Shown here: in pieces, positions 8,224 through 16,421 of the stretch | Numbering within the stretch: the first letter of the stretch is position 1 | How the letters are laid out: every line of letters begins with the position of its first letter | From: Yeosuana marina | GTDB taxonomy: Bacteria; Bacteroidota; Bacteroidia; Flavobacteriales; Flavobacteriaceae | Direction of reading: 5' to 3' | Length of the DNA: 64,000 nt | NCBI RefSeq assembly: GCF_011762485.1 | Contig: NZ_JAAKGI010000002.1 | Coordinates: 124,001-188,000 of the forward strand | The notes under the pieces: generated by a model | Databases searched by the model: none | What the model was told of the DNA's origin: nothing | What the model saw: the letters and a program-made list of their open reading frames with translations, nothing else | Translations under genes and position numbers: made by a program

Positions 8224-10426
8224 TTTGCGTTCCACTTAATTTTTCTAATTCTAATTGATTTTTAACCAAATGATAATAAGCACCTTTCTTTTGGAGTAAT
8301 TCATTATGGTTTCCAGACTCTATAATCATTCCCTCATCCACAACAACAATCTGGTCAGCATTTTTAACGGTACTTAAGCGGTGAGCAATTATAACTACCG
8401 TTTTATTTAAAAAGAATTCATTTAAATTTCTCATTATTACTCGCTCATTCTTGGCATCTAAAGCAGAAGTCGCTTCATCAAAAAATAAAATTTCAGGATT
8501 TTTGTAAACTGCCCTCGCTATAAATAATCGTTGCTTTTGACCTGTACTAATTCCTATACCTTCATTACCAATTTTTGTATTAAAACCTTGTGGTAATGAT
8601 TGTATAAACTCATAAATGTTTGCCACTTTAGTGGCCTTAATCAAGCGTTCTTGGTCGATGGTATCCTCTCCAATCGCAATATTGTAAGCAATAGTGTCGT
8701 TAAACACATAACCTTCTTGCATTACCACACCGCAATTGGTTCTCCATGCTTTATGGGATATAGCATTTAAATAGTGTTTCCCATATAAAATGGTTCCTTT
8801 TTCAGTATCATAGAATTTTAGAAGAATTTTCATCAAGGTTGTTTTTCCGCTACCACTGGCTCCTACTATTGCGGTAATTTTATTAGCAGGAATTTGCATG
8901 CTTAATCCTTTTATGACATTTTCGTCATTGCCTAAATATCTAAAAGTAATATCTTTAATGACTAAATTTTGATTTGATTTAATAGAAGTGATTAAATGCT
9001 TTTCTTTGCTTTCTTCGTCTTCTTTATCATGAATTTCACTCAAACGTTCTAAACTTATTTTTGCGTCTTGAGTTGCTCGAATAAAGCCAACTAATTGTTC
9101 GATAGGACTATTTAATTGGCCTATAATATATTGTATAGAAAGCATCATTCCTAATGTTATAGAACCTTGGATGACCAACAATGCTGAGGTAAAAGTGATA
9201 AATATGTTTTTCGCCTGATTTATAAAGGAAGAACCTGCACCTTGAGTTTGTTCTAAAATTAAACTTTGCATAGAGAGTTTAAACAATTGAGCTTGTACAT
9301 ATTCCCATTTCCAACGTTTTTGTTTTTCGGCATTATTCATTTTTATTTCCTGCATACCATTTATAAGTTCTATAACAGTACTTTGTTCTTGACTCATTTG
9401 GGAGAAACGCTTGTAATCGAGCTCTTTTCTGCGTTTTAAGAAAAACAGAATCCAAAGGATATAGGTAATACTGCCAATGGCAAAAATGAAAAATATTGAC
9501 GTGCTATAATAAATAAGCACAGCCCCAAACACAAATAGATTTGCCATAGAAAACAATGTATTTAATGTAGATCCTGTAAGTAAGCTCTCGATACGACTAT
9601 GGTCGTTAATGCGTTGCATAATGTCTCCCGTCATGCGTGTATCGAAATAGGCTATAGGAAGGTTCATAAGTTTAATAAAAAAATCTGAAACCAACGAGAT
9701 ATTTATACGTGTACTTAAGTGCAAGAGAATCCAACTCCTAAAAATCCCTACACTTGTCTGACCAAGAAACAACATCAATTGGGCTATTAAAACCATATAT
9801 ATAAAATTGATGTCATGGTTTTGTATGCCTACATCTACAATGCTTTGTGTTAAAAATGGGAAAATAAGTTGTAACATACTGCCAACAAACAGACCAATCA
9901 CAAGCTGTAGAAGTAAATTCTTGTATTTAAATAGGTATCGAAACAAAAACCTAAACGACTTTTTATCGGTCTCATCCCAGTTTGATCCTTTAAATTTCGA
10001 GGTAACTTCCAGTAATAGTGCAATGCCTTCTTTAGTGTTTTCTGTGGCATTATTGCCTATCCAACATTTTATAAAATCTTCTTTTATATAAGTTATTAAA
10101 CCGTAAGAAGGATCTGATATATATACCTCATTTTTTTTGATTTTATAAAGCACCACAAAATGGTTTTTATTCCAATGAACGATTAAGGGTAATGGAGCTT
10201 TTTTTAATTTATTAAAATCAAGCTTTACTCCTAAAGATTTAAAACCGATAGCTTCTGCCGCATCACTTAATTTGAGTAAATTACTTCCTGCTCTGGTGGT
10301 CTCAGACAAATCGCGTATATCTTGTAAAGATATTAATTTGCCATAATGTTTAGCCACAATGCGTAAACAGGTTGGACCACAATCTTTAAAATCAGCTTGC
10401 TTATAAAATGGAAAAAATTTAGTCAT
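8216..10426 (-). CDS. Peptidase C39-domain ABC transporter (RiPP leader cleavage and export)
   Basis: This 736 aa protein cleaves double-glycine leaders and exports the mature peptide. The N-terminal C39 peptidase has Q10, catalytic C16 in DCGPTC, H89 in NHFVV and D105 in SDPS. Transmembrane helices fill about residues 170-450. The nucleotide-binding domain has Walker A GASGSGKTT near 523, signature ISTGQKQR near 632 and Walker B LFFDEATSALD near 648. It overlaps the SPASM maturase end by 8 bp and the HlyD start by 8 bp, so translation is probably coupled. The LNGG motif in the precursor encoded at 14574-14789 is the expected substrate site. Confidence 0.95.
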   Translation of the reverse strand: MTKFFPFYKQADFKDCGPTCLRIVAKHYGKLISLQDIRDLSETTRAGSNLLKLSDAAEAIGFKSLGVKLDFNKLKKAPLPLIVHWNKNHFVVLYKIKKNEVYISDPSYGLITYIKEDFIKCWIGNNATENTKEGIALLLEVTSKFKGSNWDETDKKSFRFLFRYLFKYKNLLLQLVIGLFVGSMLQLIFPFLTQSIVDVGIQNHDINFIYMVLIAQLMLFLGQTSVGIFRSWILLHLSTRINISLVSDFFIKLMNLPIAYFDTRMTGDIMQRINDHSRIESLLTGSTLNTLFSMANLFVFGAVLIYYSTSIFFIFAIGSITYILWILFFLKRRKELDYKRFSQMSQEQSTVIELINGMQEIKMNNAEKQKRWKWEYVQAQLFKLSMQSLILEQTQGAGSSFINQAKNIFITFTSALLVIQGSITLGMMLSIQYIIGQLNSPIEQLVGFIRATQDAKISLERLSEIHDKEDEESKEKHLITSIKSNQNLVIKDITFRYLGNDENVIKGLSMQIPANKITAIVGASGSGKTTLMKILLKFYDTEKGTILYGKHYLNAISHKAWRTNCGVVMQEGYVFNDTIAYNIAIGEDTIDQERLIKATKVANIYEFIQSLPQGFNTKIGNEGIGISTGQKQRLFIARAVYKNPEILFFDEATSALDAKNERVIMRNLNEFFLNKTVVIIAHRLSTVKNADQIVVVDEGMIIESGNHNELLQKKGAYYHLVKNQLELEKLSGTQNA

Positions 10427-11510
10427 TTTCTTTTATCAAATCTTGCATTTCATAATATTTAATTGCTTTTTGTTTTAAGGGGTTGGCACTCCATTCTTCC
10501 CATTGATTTGTATAAGGACTGTATCCACATTTTAGAGGTTTTGCATATTTATTATTTGGTTCTTCCAAATAAGCTCTACAGTCAGTGCAAACATGTCTAA
10601 ACTCACAGTCTTTACATGTTTCTATTTCATCTTTAACAATATTCCAATACTTTTTAAAATCCTTATTTTCTAATACCTCATGTAAGGTTGTGTTCTTAAT
10701 ATTACCAAAACTCTGACACATAGAAGGGCAGTTTTTGATGAAGCCTTCTTTGTCAATAGATATTTTTCTGTTCAAACATGTATTGTAATGTTGAGACTCA
10801 CTAAAAAGTTTAATATTTGAATAAAAGTATTCCGTGTTGATAATGCCACAATGTTTTTCATCGATAATATTTCTTTCAACATACATTAAATAACCCATTT
10901 TATTCCATATTGGTTTATGGCTTATATTGCGAGGAGAATTGTATAAAATTATCGAATGGATTCTAGGATTATTTTTAATTAAAATATCTAATTCAGATTT
11001 GGAGATTTCATTATAATTGGGTAAAATAAAATCTATGTGAATTAACCTTGACTTTTCAAAATTGATTAAGTTGACAATAGAATTAATAAAATCAAGATTA
11101 GTTTCCCTAAAAAAACGGAATTGAATGTGAGAACATTTTAAATATTCAAGCTGTTTAAGAATGCTTTCTAAATCATGCTTTAATTCATCATAATCAATAA
11201 TCATATTTGTTATTAAAGAAGGAGAATGCCACTCCAAGCTAATTTTAGGAAATAATTCGGGGCTTGAATTAAAAAAAATCAAATTGTGTTTTGCTAAAAA
11301 TTCAAAATACTCATCTATTACTTCGTCATATAGTTTTTTGTACTCTTTTTTTATGAAATCTATAGTTTTTCCGTTATAGTTTTCTAAAATCTCAAATAAA
11401 CCGTTAGGAATAAAATAGTATTTGTTATTTTGTGTATCACATAGAATGCTCCTATTTGCTCCTTTAACAGGAATACAATTAGAAAATAGAATAAAATTGT
11501 CAGAACTCAA
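10419..11510 (-). CDS. gwsS: Grasp-with-spasm SPASM-domain peptide maturase
   Basis: This 363 aa protein matches the SPASM partner of the grasp-with-spasm RiPP systems of Bacteroidota. The C-terminal cysteine cluster CKDCEFRHVCTDC near residues 297-309, preceded by KNCPSMC and followed by LKCGY, is a SPASM-type Fe-S binding region. No CxxxCxxC radical SAM motif is visible in the N-terminal half, so it is not an ordinary radical SAM enzyme. The opening FSNCIPVKGANRS is typical of the family. The start is a TTG at 11510, one base after the stop of a 49-codon ORF; no ATG precedes the conserved N-terminus in this frame, so re-initiation is likely. Its chemical role in maturation is not established from sequence. 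Confidence 0.82.
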   Translation of the reverse strand: MSSDNFILFSNCIPVKGANRSILCDTQNNKYYFIPNGLFEILENYNGKTIDFIKKEYKKLYDEVIDEYFEFLAKHNLIFFNSSPELFPKISLEWHSPSLITNMIIDYDELKHDLESILKQLEYLKCSHIQFRFFRETNLDFINSIVNLINFEKSRLIHIDFILPNYNEISKSELDILIKNNPRIHSIILYNSPRNISHKPIWNKMGYLMYVERNIIDEKHCGIINTEYFYSNIKLFSESQHYNTCLNRKISIDKEGFIKNCPSMCQSFGNIKNTTLHEVLENKDFKKYWNIVKDEIETCKDCEFRHVCTDCRAYLEEPNNKYAKPLKCGYSPYTNQWEEWSANPLKQKAIKYYEMQDLIKEND

Positions 11511-11511
11511 A

Positions 11512-11661
11512 TTAAAAAATCTTTGAAATTGGTTTGGTAAATGGTTTTGTTATATTATAAGAATTTTTATAAGCTTTTATTGATACTAAATTTGAAGAAT
11601 TTATCTCTACTTCTTTAAATTTTAAACCATTATATACATTAACAGGATCTTTTTGCTTCAT
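11512..11661 (-). CDS. Small ORF (49 aa) between the two RiPP maturases
   Basis: An ATG at 11661 opens a 49-codon ORF that starts inside the last codons of the ATP-grasp gene and stops one base before the TTG start of the SPASM gene. The product begins MKQKDPVNVYNGLKF and ends TKPFTKPISKIF. It is basic, has many Asn, Ser, Lys and Ile, and lacks Cys, a signal peptide and a Gly-Gly leader motif. Translation coupling on both sides explains the otherwise odd 128 bp spacer and the TTG start. It might be a small accessory subunit or a leader that governs SPASM maturase translation. I do not recognise any relative. Confidence 0.5.
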   Translation of the reverse strand: MKQKDPVNVYNGLKFKEVEINSSNLVSIKAYKNSYNITKPFTKPISKIF

Positions 11662-12574
11662 TTTTTAATAATTTGGAAAATTTATTTTCAATGTAAAAAT
11701 TACAGGCTTCATTCACAAAACTAATTTGTCCAGCAGGATTTATTTCTAAAAAATAGTACTCACCTTTTAAAAATAGTAAATCTGCAGAACCGTAATTAAA
11801 TTTTAAGTTTTTAAATACTTTTTCTAAATTACGCTTAATTTTATTAGGTAATAAGTAAGGGACAATTCTTGTGTTTTCTAAAGTTTTTATTTGTGTTCTA
11901 CAATCAACAATATTATCAAGGGTATGAATTGACATGGAATAAAAATCACCTTTTATATAAACTACCCTAATCTCAAATTCTGATTTAATTCGTTCTTGAA
12001 ACAAAGAAATTGAAAAAGTCTCTGGTATTTTAAATATGATTTTGGAATCAACGGAGAATGTCAAATTAAAGTTGTATACGTTGTCTTCGTTCTGATAAAA
12101 ATGTTCATCGATTATTCTTTTACAAATAATGCCATTTTTATCTTTATATTTATTGTAAAATGTTTTAAGTTGTTCTTTGCAATCTGTAATTAAAGTGTCT
12201 GGAACTTTAAATCCTTGTTTTTGGGCTTCTAATGCAGCATAAAGTTTATTGGTTTCAAAATCACTATATAATCTTCCAGTTTTAGGAACTTCTAAATTAC
12301 TCAAAAAGGAATCAATTAGAGATTGATAGCAATTGGTTTCAAAGACACTACTATTGGTATTGATCTTACCTCCATTAAACCAAATAGTTTTTACTTCAGA
12401 AATATTTTCAATCTCATAAAAGTCATTATTTATTAAAAAAAAAATTTCTGAATTAATATTTATTTGCGAAATTTTTGTTGTATCACGGCTACCAACTCTT
12501 ATAAAATTTACTCCTAAATTATCAATAACTTGGTTTACAAAATCATCAACATCTTTACTATATATTAAAATCAT
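11639..12574 (-). CDS. gwsG: Grasp-with-spasm ATP-grasp peptide maturase
   Basis: This 311 aa ATP-grasp ligase is expected to form ester or amide cross-links between Ser/Thr or Lys and Asp/Glu side chains of the precursor, as in graspetides. The C-terminal metal and ATP site is visible as FLEINPAGQ near residue 273, with EIRVVYIKG near 200 and CKRI near 150. The N-terminal VKTIWFNGGKI near 62-72 matches the usual W.R/..k region of such enzymes. The ATG at 12574 lies 13 bp after the preceding gene. It forms an operon with the precursor, SPASM protein and exporter. Confidence 0.88.
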   Translation of the reverse strand: MILIYSKDVDDFVNQVIDNLGVNFIRVGSRDTTKISQININSEIFFLINNDFYEIENISEVKTIWFNGGKINTNSSVFETNCYQSLIDSFLSNLEVPKTGRLYSDFETNKLYAALEAQKQGFKVPDTLITDCKEQLKTFYNKYKDKNGIICKRIIDEHFYQNEDNVYNFNLTFSVDSKIIFKIPETFSISLFQERIKSEFEIRVVYIKGDFYSMSIHTLDNIVDCRTQIKTLENTRIVPYLLPNKIKRNLEKVFKNLKFNYGSADLLFLKGEYYFLEINPAGQISFVNEACNFYIENKFSKLLKNEAKRSC

Positions 12575-12587
12575 AAAGCTGATTTAT

Positions 12588-14357
12588 TTAGTGTTCGTAA
12601 AAGAACCAATCATCAGTTAATTTCATTATAAAGTCATATCTTTCATTGAAAAATTTTTCATCTTCATTTTTTGTCTCATTTTCATAAGGTATAATAATAT
12701 ATGACCCATTATCAATTATAAACCCGTATTTATTGTTAAACTTATATGCTATTTTATTCACTTGCATTTGATTGATAGGATTACAGGATTTGCTATTATA
12801 TAAGTTGCCTTTATATATTTGAAAGCATGTGTTTCCTCCTTTTAAAAAAACATTTAAGTTATCCCGAATGGCATCATATTCTAACTTTTCTGAAGCTGTT
12901 TTTATTAGTTCTTTAATTTCTGACAACCGGCTACTACTTATTTGGTGACTGTGCACTATTAATACAAAATATTCTGGACTTGTTCCTATAGTGATGCTGT
13001 CTTGGGAAAATACAACACCAACTTTTTCTTCTGTGGGGAAACCTTCTTTCTCAATTAGGTTTATAAATTCACCATCAATAAATTCAGTTGTTTTAATTAA
13101 TTGAGCCTTTTCTATTTCACCTCTACTATTTTTTATATAATCTATTTGATCAAGAGTTACTAACTCTTTTAAGCGATTTATTAATTTATGATTCAGGCCA
13201 TCATTATATTCTTTGTTTAGACTGGGATATTTCTTTAAAAATGTTTGCCAAAGAATGTTCTTTTTTATTCCATCAAATATTTTTGCATCAAAATAAGTTA
13301 TTGGTACACCTTTTAATGCTAGTTTTTCACACCAAGAAATTGAAGTATTATAATCTCTGGCAATAATAGAACAACGTACAGCATTATGTATGTCTCTGGC
13401 AAACATATATTTGTTGTCTTTTAAAAAAACATCATATATTTCTTTAGCTTTGCCATATTGTTTATGCCAAATAAAATTCTCTGCTTGATCGATTTTCGCG
13501 TAGTATAATGGAATCTTTGGTTTTGAGAGTTTTTCTTCATTAGATACTTGAACATTGTTACGAATAATAACAGTTGGATTTAGATTCCTTTTCTCTTTTC
13601 TGTTTTTGTAATCCAAGTTAGTTTTTTCCTTTTTTGAAAAAATTAATTTTCCTATCTCAAATATTTCTGCATAACAATACTCAGATCCAAAAACAAGAAT
13701 AGAATTTTTATTTATTTTTGATTGAATATTAAATTTACGCTCATTTCCAAAAGTTGTTTTTGAATGTTTGTAATCGTGTAAATAGAAAGAGGAAAATGAA
13801 TCTAGAATAATATGACTACCAGCTTTTTCCCCTTTGTAAGTTACATTATATTCTTTTGGATCATGTAAATCATTTAAATATAAATTATTAATAGTATCCT
13901 TTTTTTGCCCGATGAAGACATCAACATCATTCCTGTCTCCTTTTCTATTATACCTATTTTTGCCGTCCCATCCACCTTTTACAAGTCCCTGAATGTTAAA
14001 AATACTGTCTTTAGGATTAAAACTAATTACATTGATTTTAACATCTAGTTTATACATTTCGACATTTTCAGTAAAGGCAAAATTCATTCGGTTAATTAAT
14101 GAATAATCCATACCGTAATTTATTAATCCTTTATAATCCCTATCATCAACAAAATAAGGTAATGTGTCTCCTTTTGGAAACCATTTGTACTTTTGCATGT
14201 ACCACCAAAAATTATAGATATCTGAATCAATTTTATAATTATCTAAATCGAGCTGTGTGAAGTTTTCGGTTTTAGCCAATCTTTCTTGTGAGTAAACGAG
14301 GTTGAAACTTAATAAATTTGAAATTAAAAAAATCAATAAAATGGCAAACGATTTCAT
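12588..14357 (-). CDS. Secreted protein of unknown function in the RiPP operon, 589 aa
   Basis: A signal peptide covers residues 1-23 (SNLLSFNLVYSQ, cleavage near Q24). The rest is soluble. Residues ~100-250 describe a beta-rich domain with ILVFGSEYCYAEIFEIGKL, and residues ~290-400 are helical with a TPR-like feel (AENFIWHKQYGKAKEIYDVF). The C-terminal part contains a TPM/EF-like stretch with EEKVGVVFSQDS and a conserved-looking HSHQISS. I do not know its function. It lies between the precursor and the ATP-grasp maturase, 13 bp from the latter, so it is probably part of the system, perhaps as a periplasmic protein acting on the exported peptide or giving immunity. Confidence 0.7.
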   Translation of the reverse strand: MKSFAILLIFLISNLLSFNLVYSQERLAKTENFTQLDLDNYKIDSDIYNFWWYMQKYKWFPKGDTLPYFVDDRDYKGLINYGMDYSLINRMNFAFTENVEMYKLDVKINVISFNPKDSIFNIQGLVKGGWDGKNRYNRKGDRNDVDVFIGQKKDTINNLYLNDLHDPKEYNVTYKGEKAGSHIILDSFSSFYLHDYKHSKTTFGNERKFNIQSKINKNSILVFGSEYCYAEIFEIGKLIFSKKEKTNLDYKNRKEKRNLNPTVIIRNNVQVSNEEKLSKPKIPLYYAKIDQAENFIWHKQYGKAKEIYDVFLKDNKYMFARDIHNAVRCSIIARDYNTSISWCEKLALKGVPITYFDAKIFDGIKKNILWQTFLKKYPSLNKEYNDGLNHKLINRLKELVTLDQIDYIKNSRGEIEKAQLIKTTEFIDGEFINLIEKEGFPTEEKVGVVFSQDSITIGTSPEYFVLIVHSHQISSSRLSEIKELIKTASEKLEYDAIRDNLNVFLKGGNTCFQIYKGNLYNSKSCNPINQMQVNKIAYKFNNKYGFIIDNGSYIIIPYENETKNEDEKFFNERYDFIMKLTDDWFFYEH

Positions 14358-14453
14358 GTTTATAGTTTTGGTTATTTTTTTTTCTATCCAAAAAACAGTT
14401 CAGAATATATTTAAACGTTTTAAGGATAAAATAATTTTAGTAAGTCATTTTAT

Positions 14454-14498
14454 AAAATTAAGCCATTATGAATTAAAATTTCGTAATGGCTTAATTTT
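14454..14498 (-). terminator. Attenuating hairpin after the RiPP precursor
   Basis: AAAATTAAGCCATTA (14454-14468) is perfectly complementary to TAATGGCTTAATTTT (14484-14498): a 15 bp stem and 15 nt loop. On the minus strand it follows the precursor gene and ends in a T-rich run. It lies between precursor and downstream maturation genes, so partial termination here would raise precursor mRNA over enzyme mRNA. Confidence 0.75.
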
Positions 14499-14573
14499 TA
14501 AGAATAAAGAGACTGCTCGTTTTTGAAATAGCTTTAGAATAGATATTAAATATTATGTCTAAATAGCATGTAT

Positions 14574-14789
14574 TTAGGTGTAAACAATATTTGATCTATT
14601 ATGGTAAGTTACTTGTCCATTAGGACCGGTTGAGTCAAATCCATAATCATAAATACATGCCCTACCATTCATAGTGCCTTCAGTTCTTCCTCCTTCAGAA
14701 GCTACTCTCCCTCCATTAAGCATGAACATTTGCTCTTTTTTAAGGGAATCGCCCTTAAATTTGTTTAATTTTAAACTTTCTAGTTTCAT
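14574..14789 (-). CDS. gwsA: Grasp-with-spasm RiPP precursor peptide
   Basis: This 71 aa ORF has a leader of the Bacteroidota natural-product type: KLNKFKGDSLKKEQMFMLNGG, with the double glycine at residues 26-27. The C39 exporter should cut there, leaving a 44-residue core rich in Gly, Ser and Thr with acidic residues E31, E36, D46 and D50, one Cys (C43) and four Tyr. Those acids and hydroxyl residues suit ester cross-links made by an ATP-grasp ligase. The ATG at 14789 gives the family's usual short N-terminus. It is the first gene of the biosynthetic series and is followed by a strong hairpin at 14454-14498. Confidence 0.82.
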   Translation of the reverse strand: MKLESLKLNKFKGDSLKKEQMFMLNGGRVASEGGRTEGTMNGRACIYDYGFDSTGPNGQVTYHNRSNIVYT

Positions 14790-15000
14790 TGTTTTTAATA
14801 TTAAGTATGCCTACTCTTTCAGGGTTTCGGCGTTCCCTTTTAAGTTATTGAATTATTAAGGAAATTAATAACTATTTCAAAACCTTTCATCTAAATAACT
14901 TATTAAAGTTTTGCTAATTTAATATTTAAAGAAAAAATGAAGGTGTTAAAAACACTTACTAAAAGTGAGCAAAACGAACAATTTTAAATAATATTGAGTT

Positions 15001-15678
15001 TTAGATAAAACCCTTTTTCTTTGCAGTTAAGACTAATTCCCTGTCACTGTCACTATTTATATTAAAAAAAGATCTTAGCTTTCTTTTTCTTTTTTCAATA
15101 CCTGTTTTAGATAAAGGTATTGACTCTAATAGGTCTTTCATCCTTGCTCCGTTTGAAAGCTCTTGTAATATTTTTATATCGTAATCACCCAAAACAATAG
15201 TAGTCGAAACTCTTTTTCTTAATAAATTTATTATTGTTTGACTGTAATATGTTTCATTAGAAAGAGAACTTTTTATTGATGTAATTATATTTTGAAAGTT
15301 TATATCTCCCTTAACTAAAAAAGCATCTGGGTTTATTCTTTGAAGAATATTATTCAATTTTAAGTTATCGTTAAAACCGGTACATACAATTATTTTAGCT
15401 TTTGGAAAATAAGCTTTTATTTTTACTCCTAAATCTTCTCCAGAAAAGATTTTATGAATTGGAGAAGGAGGTAAGCTAATATCAAGAAAAAACAAATCAA
15501 TTTTTTTGAATTTTGAATATTTCTTTATTTTTTCATAGGCAGATTGACAGCATTTTGCTTCTTCAGTCTTGAATATGACATTTTCTAAATCTTTTTCAAC
15601 TAATGCCAAAGCATTTTTAAAAGTGTCAATAATTATTTGATGGTCATCAATAATTAGGATATTGTAGGTCTTTTTCAT
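15001..15678 (-). CDS. Response regulator with C-terminal helix-turn-helix
   Basis: The N-terminal receiver domain opens ILIIDDHQII (D10-D11 acidic pair) and has the phosphoacceptor in FFLDISLPPSP near residue 65, with an extended loop, and VKG near 125. The C-terminal 65 residues form a LuxR-like HTH (LQELSNGARMKDLLESIPLS then KTGIEKRKRKLRSFFNI). Length is 225 aa. No histidine kinase is adjacent. It lies 211 bp upstream of the precursor on the same strand, so it is likely to control the RiPP operon; this is inferred from position only. The HTH is divergent, so the exact subfamily is uncertain. Confidence 0.82.
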   Translation of the reverse strand: MKKTYNILIIDDHQIIIDTFKNALALVEKDLENVIFKTEEAKCCQSAYEKIKKYSKFKKIDLFFLDISLPPSPIHKIFSGEDLGVKIKAYFPKAKIIVCTGFNDNLKLNNILQRINPDAFLVKGDINFQNIITSIKSSLSNETYYSQTIINLLRKRVSTTIVLGDYDIKILQELSNGARMKDLLESIPLSKTGIEKRKRKLRSFFNINSDSDRELVLTAKKKGFI

Positions 15679-16421
15679 TTATATAATTATAGTTAAAAAT
15701 TTAAATCGTTGTATGAGTTAAATTATTTGCTATTAACTATTTTTTGAGGGAATTTATCTACTAAAGTACATGATTTATGATTACTAATAACACTTTTTTT
15801 ATGAAATTTTTGATATCGCTCATTCGATGATGTTATTTTGATTTAAATCTAAAAAAAGCGAAAGATTTCCCTTATTGGATACTTATGTAATATGTGGTCT
15901 TATTTTATAATAAATGTGACTTTTCGGTAATTTAAGTTATATGTAAACAGTAAGATAGTCGATTAAAATAAATTATGAATAGTTTGTCCTTGTTTTATAA
16001 TTAAAACAAAATTATATTTGAATTACTTTAAAAAGGCAAAACAAAACAAAAGTTCTTATCAAATAAGTTACCTATTCGGTTACCAAGGAGTAAATTTATA
16101 TGTAACTATTTGAATATTAAAAAAAATACGTTGGAGGAGTTCTGCCTGCCACCCCGACTTTTTAAGAGATAAAAAAAACCTGACATTCAATTGATTGTCA
16201 GGTTTTTTTATTTAAAAATAAGTATTAATTTAATAATTAAACCTTAAGGCATATAAAAAATAACTTGACGTAATACGAAAAAGGTTTAGCCACCTATTAT
16301 GTGCTTTTTATGCTCCCATTCTAAATCTTAAATTTTTTTCAAAATTATCATCATTAACCTTTGATTTAAATTATAAAATTTTAAATTAACCGTACAAATT
16401 AGTTATATATTAGTACTTGAA
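15679..16421. other. Intergenic region between RiPP and polysaccharide loci
   Basis: About 740 bp of AT-rich DNA between divergent genes. It must carry the promoters of the response regulator (minus) and the propeller regulator (plus). The only clear element is the hairpin terminator at 16171-16210. Just before it, 16143-16158 reads TGCCTGCCACCCCGAC, which resembles the 3' end of a tRNA, but no tRNA body precedes it. I see no other gene. Confidence 0.6.
16171..16210 (+). terminator. Rho-independent terminator
   Basis: CCTGACA and TGTCAGG form a 7 bp stem around a 10 nt loop, flanked by a run of eight A on the left and seven T on the right, so it could work in both directions. No gene ends directly at it; the GC-richer string just upstream may be the remnant of a lost RNA gene. 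Confidence 0.75.

Noticed and set aside
14937..14990. 16-codon plus-strand ORF upstream of the RiPP precursor
   Set aside because: Too short and AT-rich, antisense to the precursor leader region, no supporting signal.
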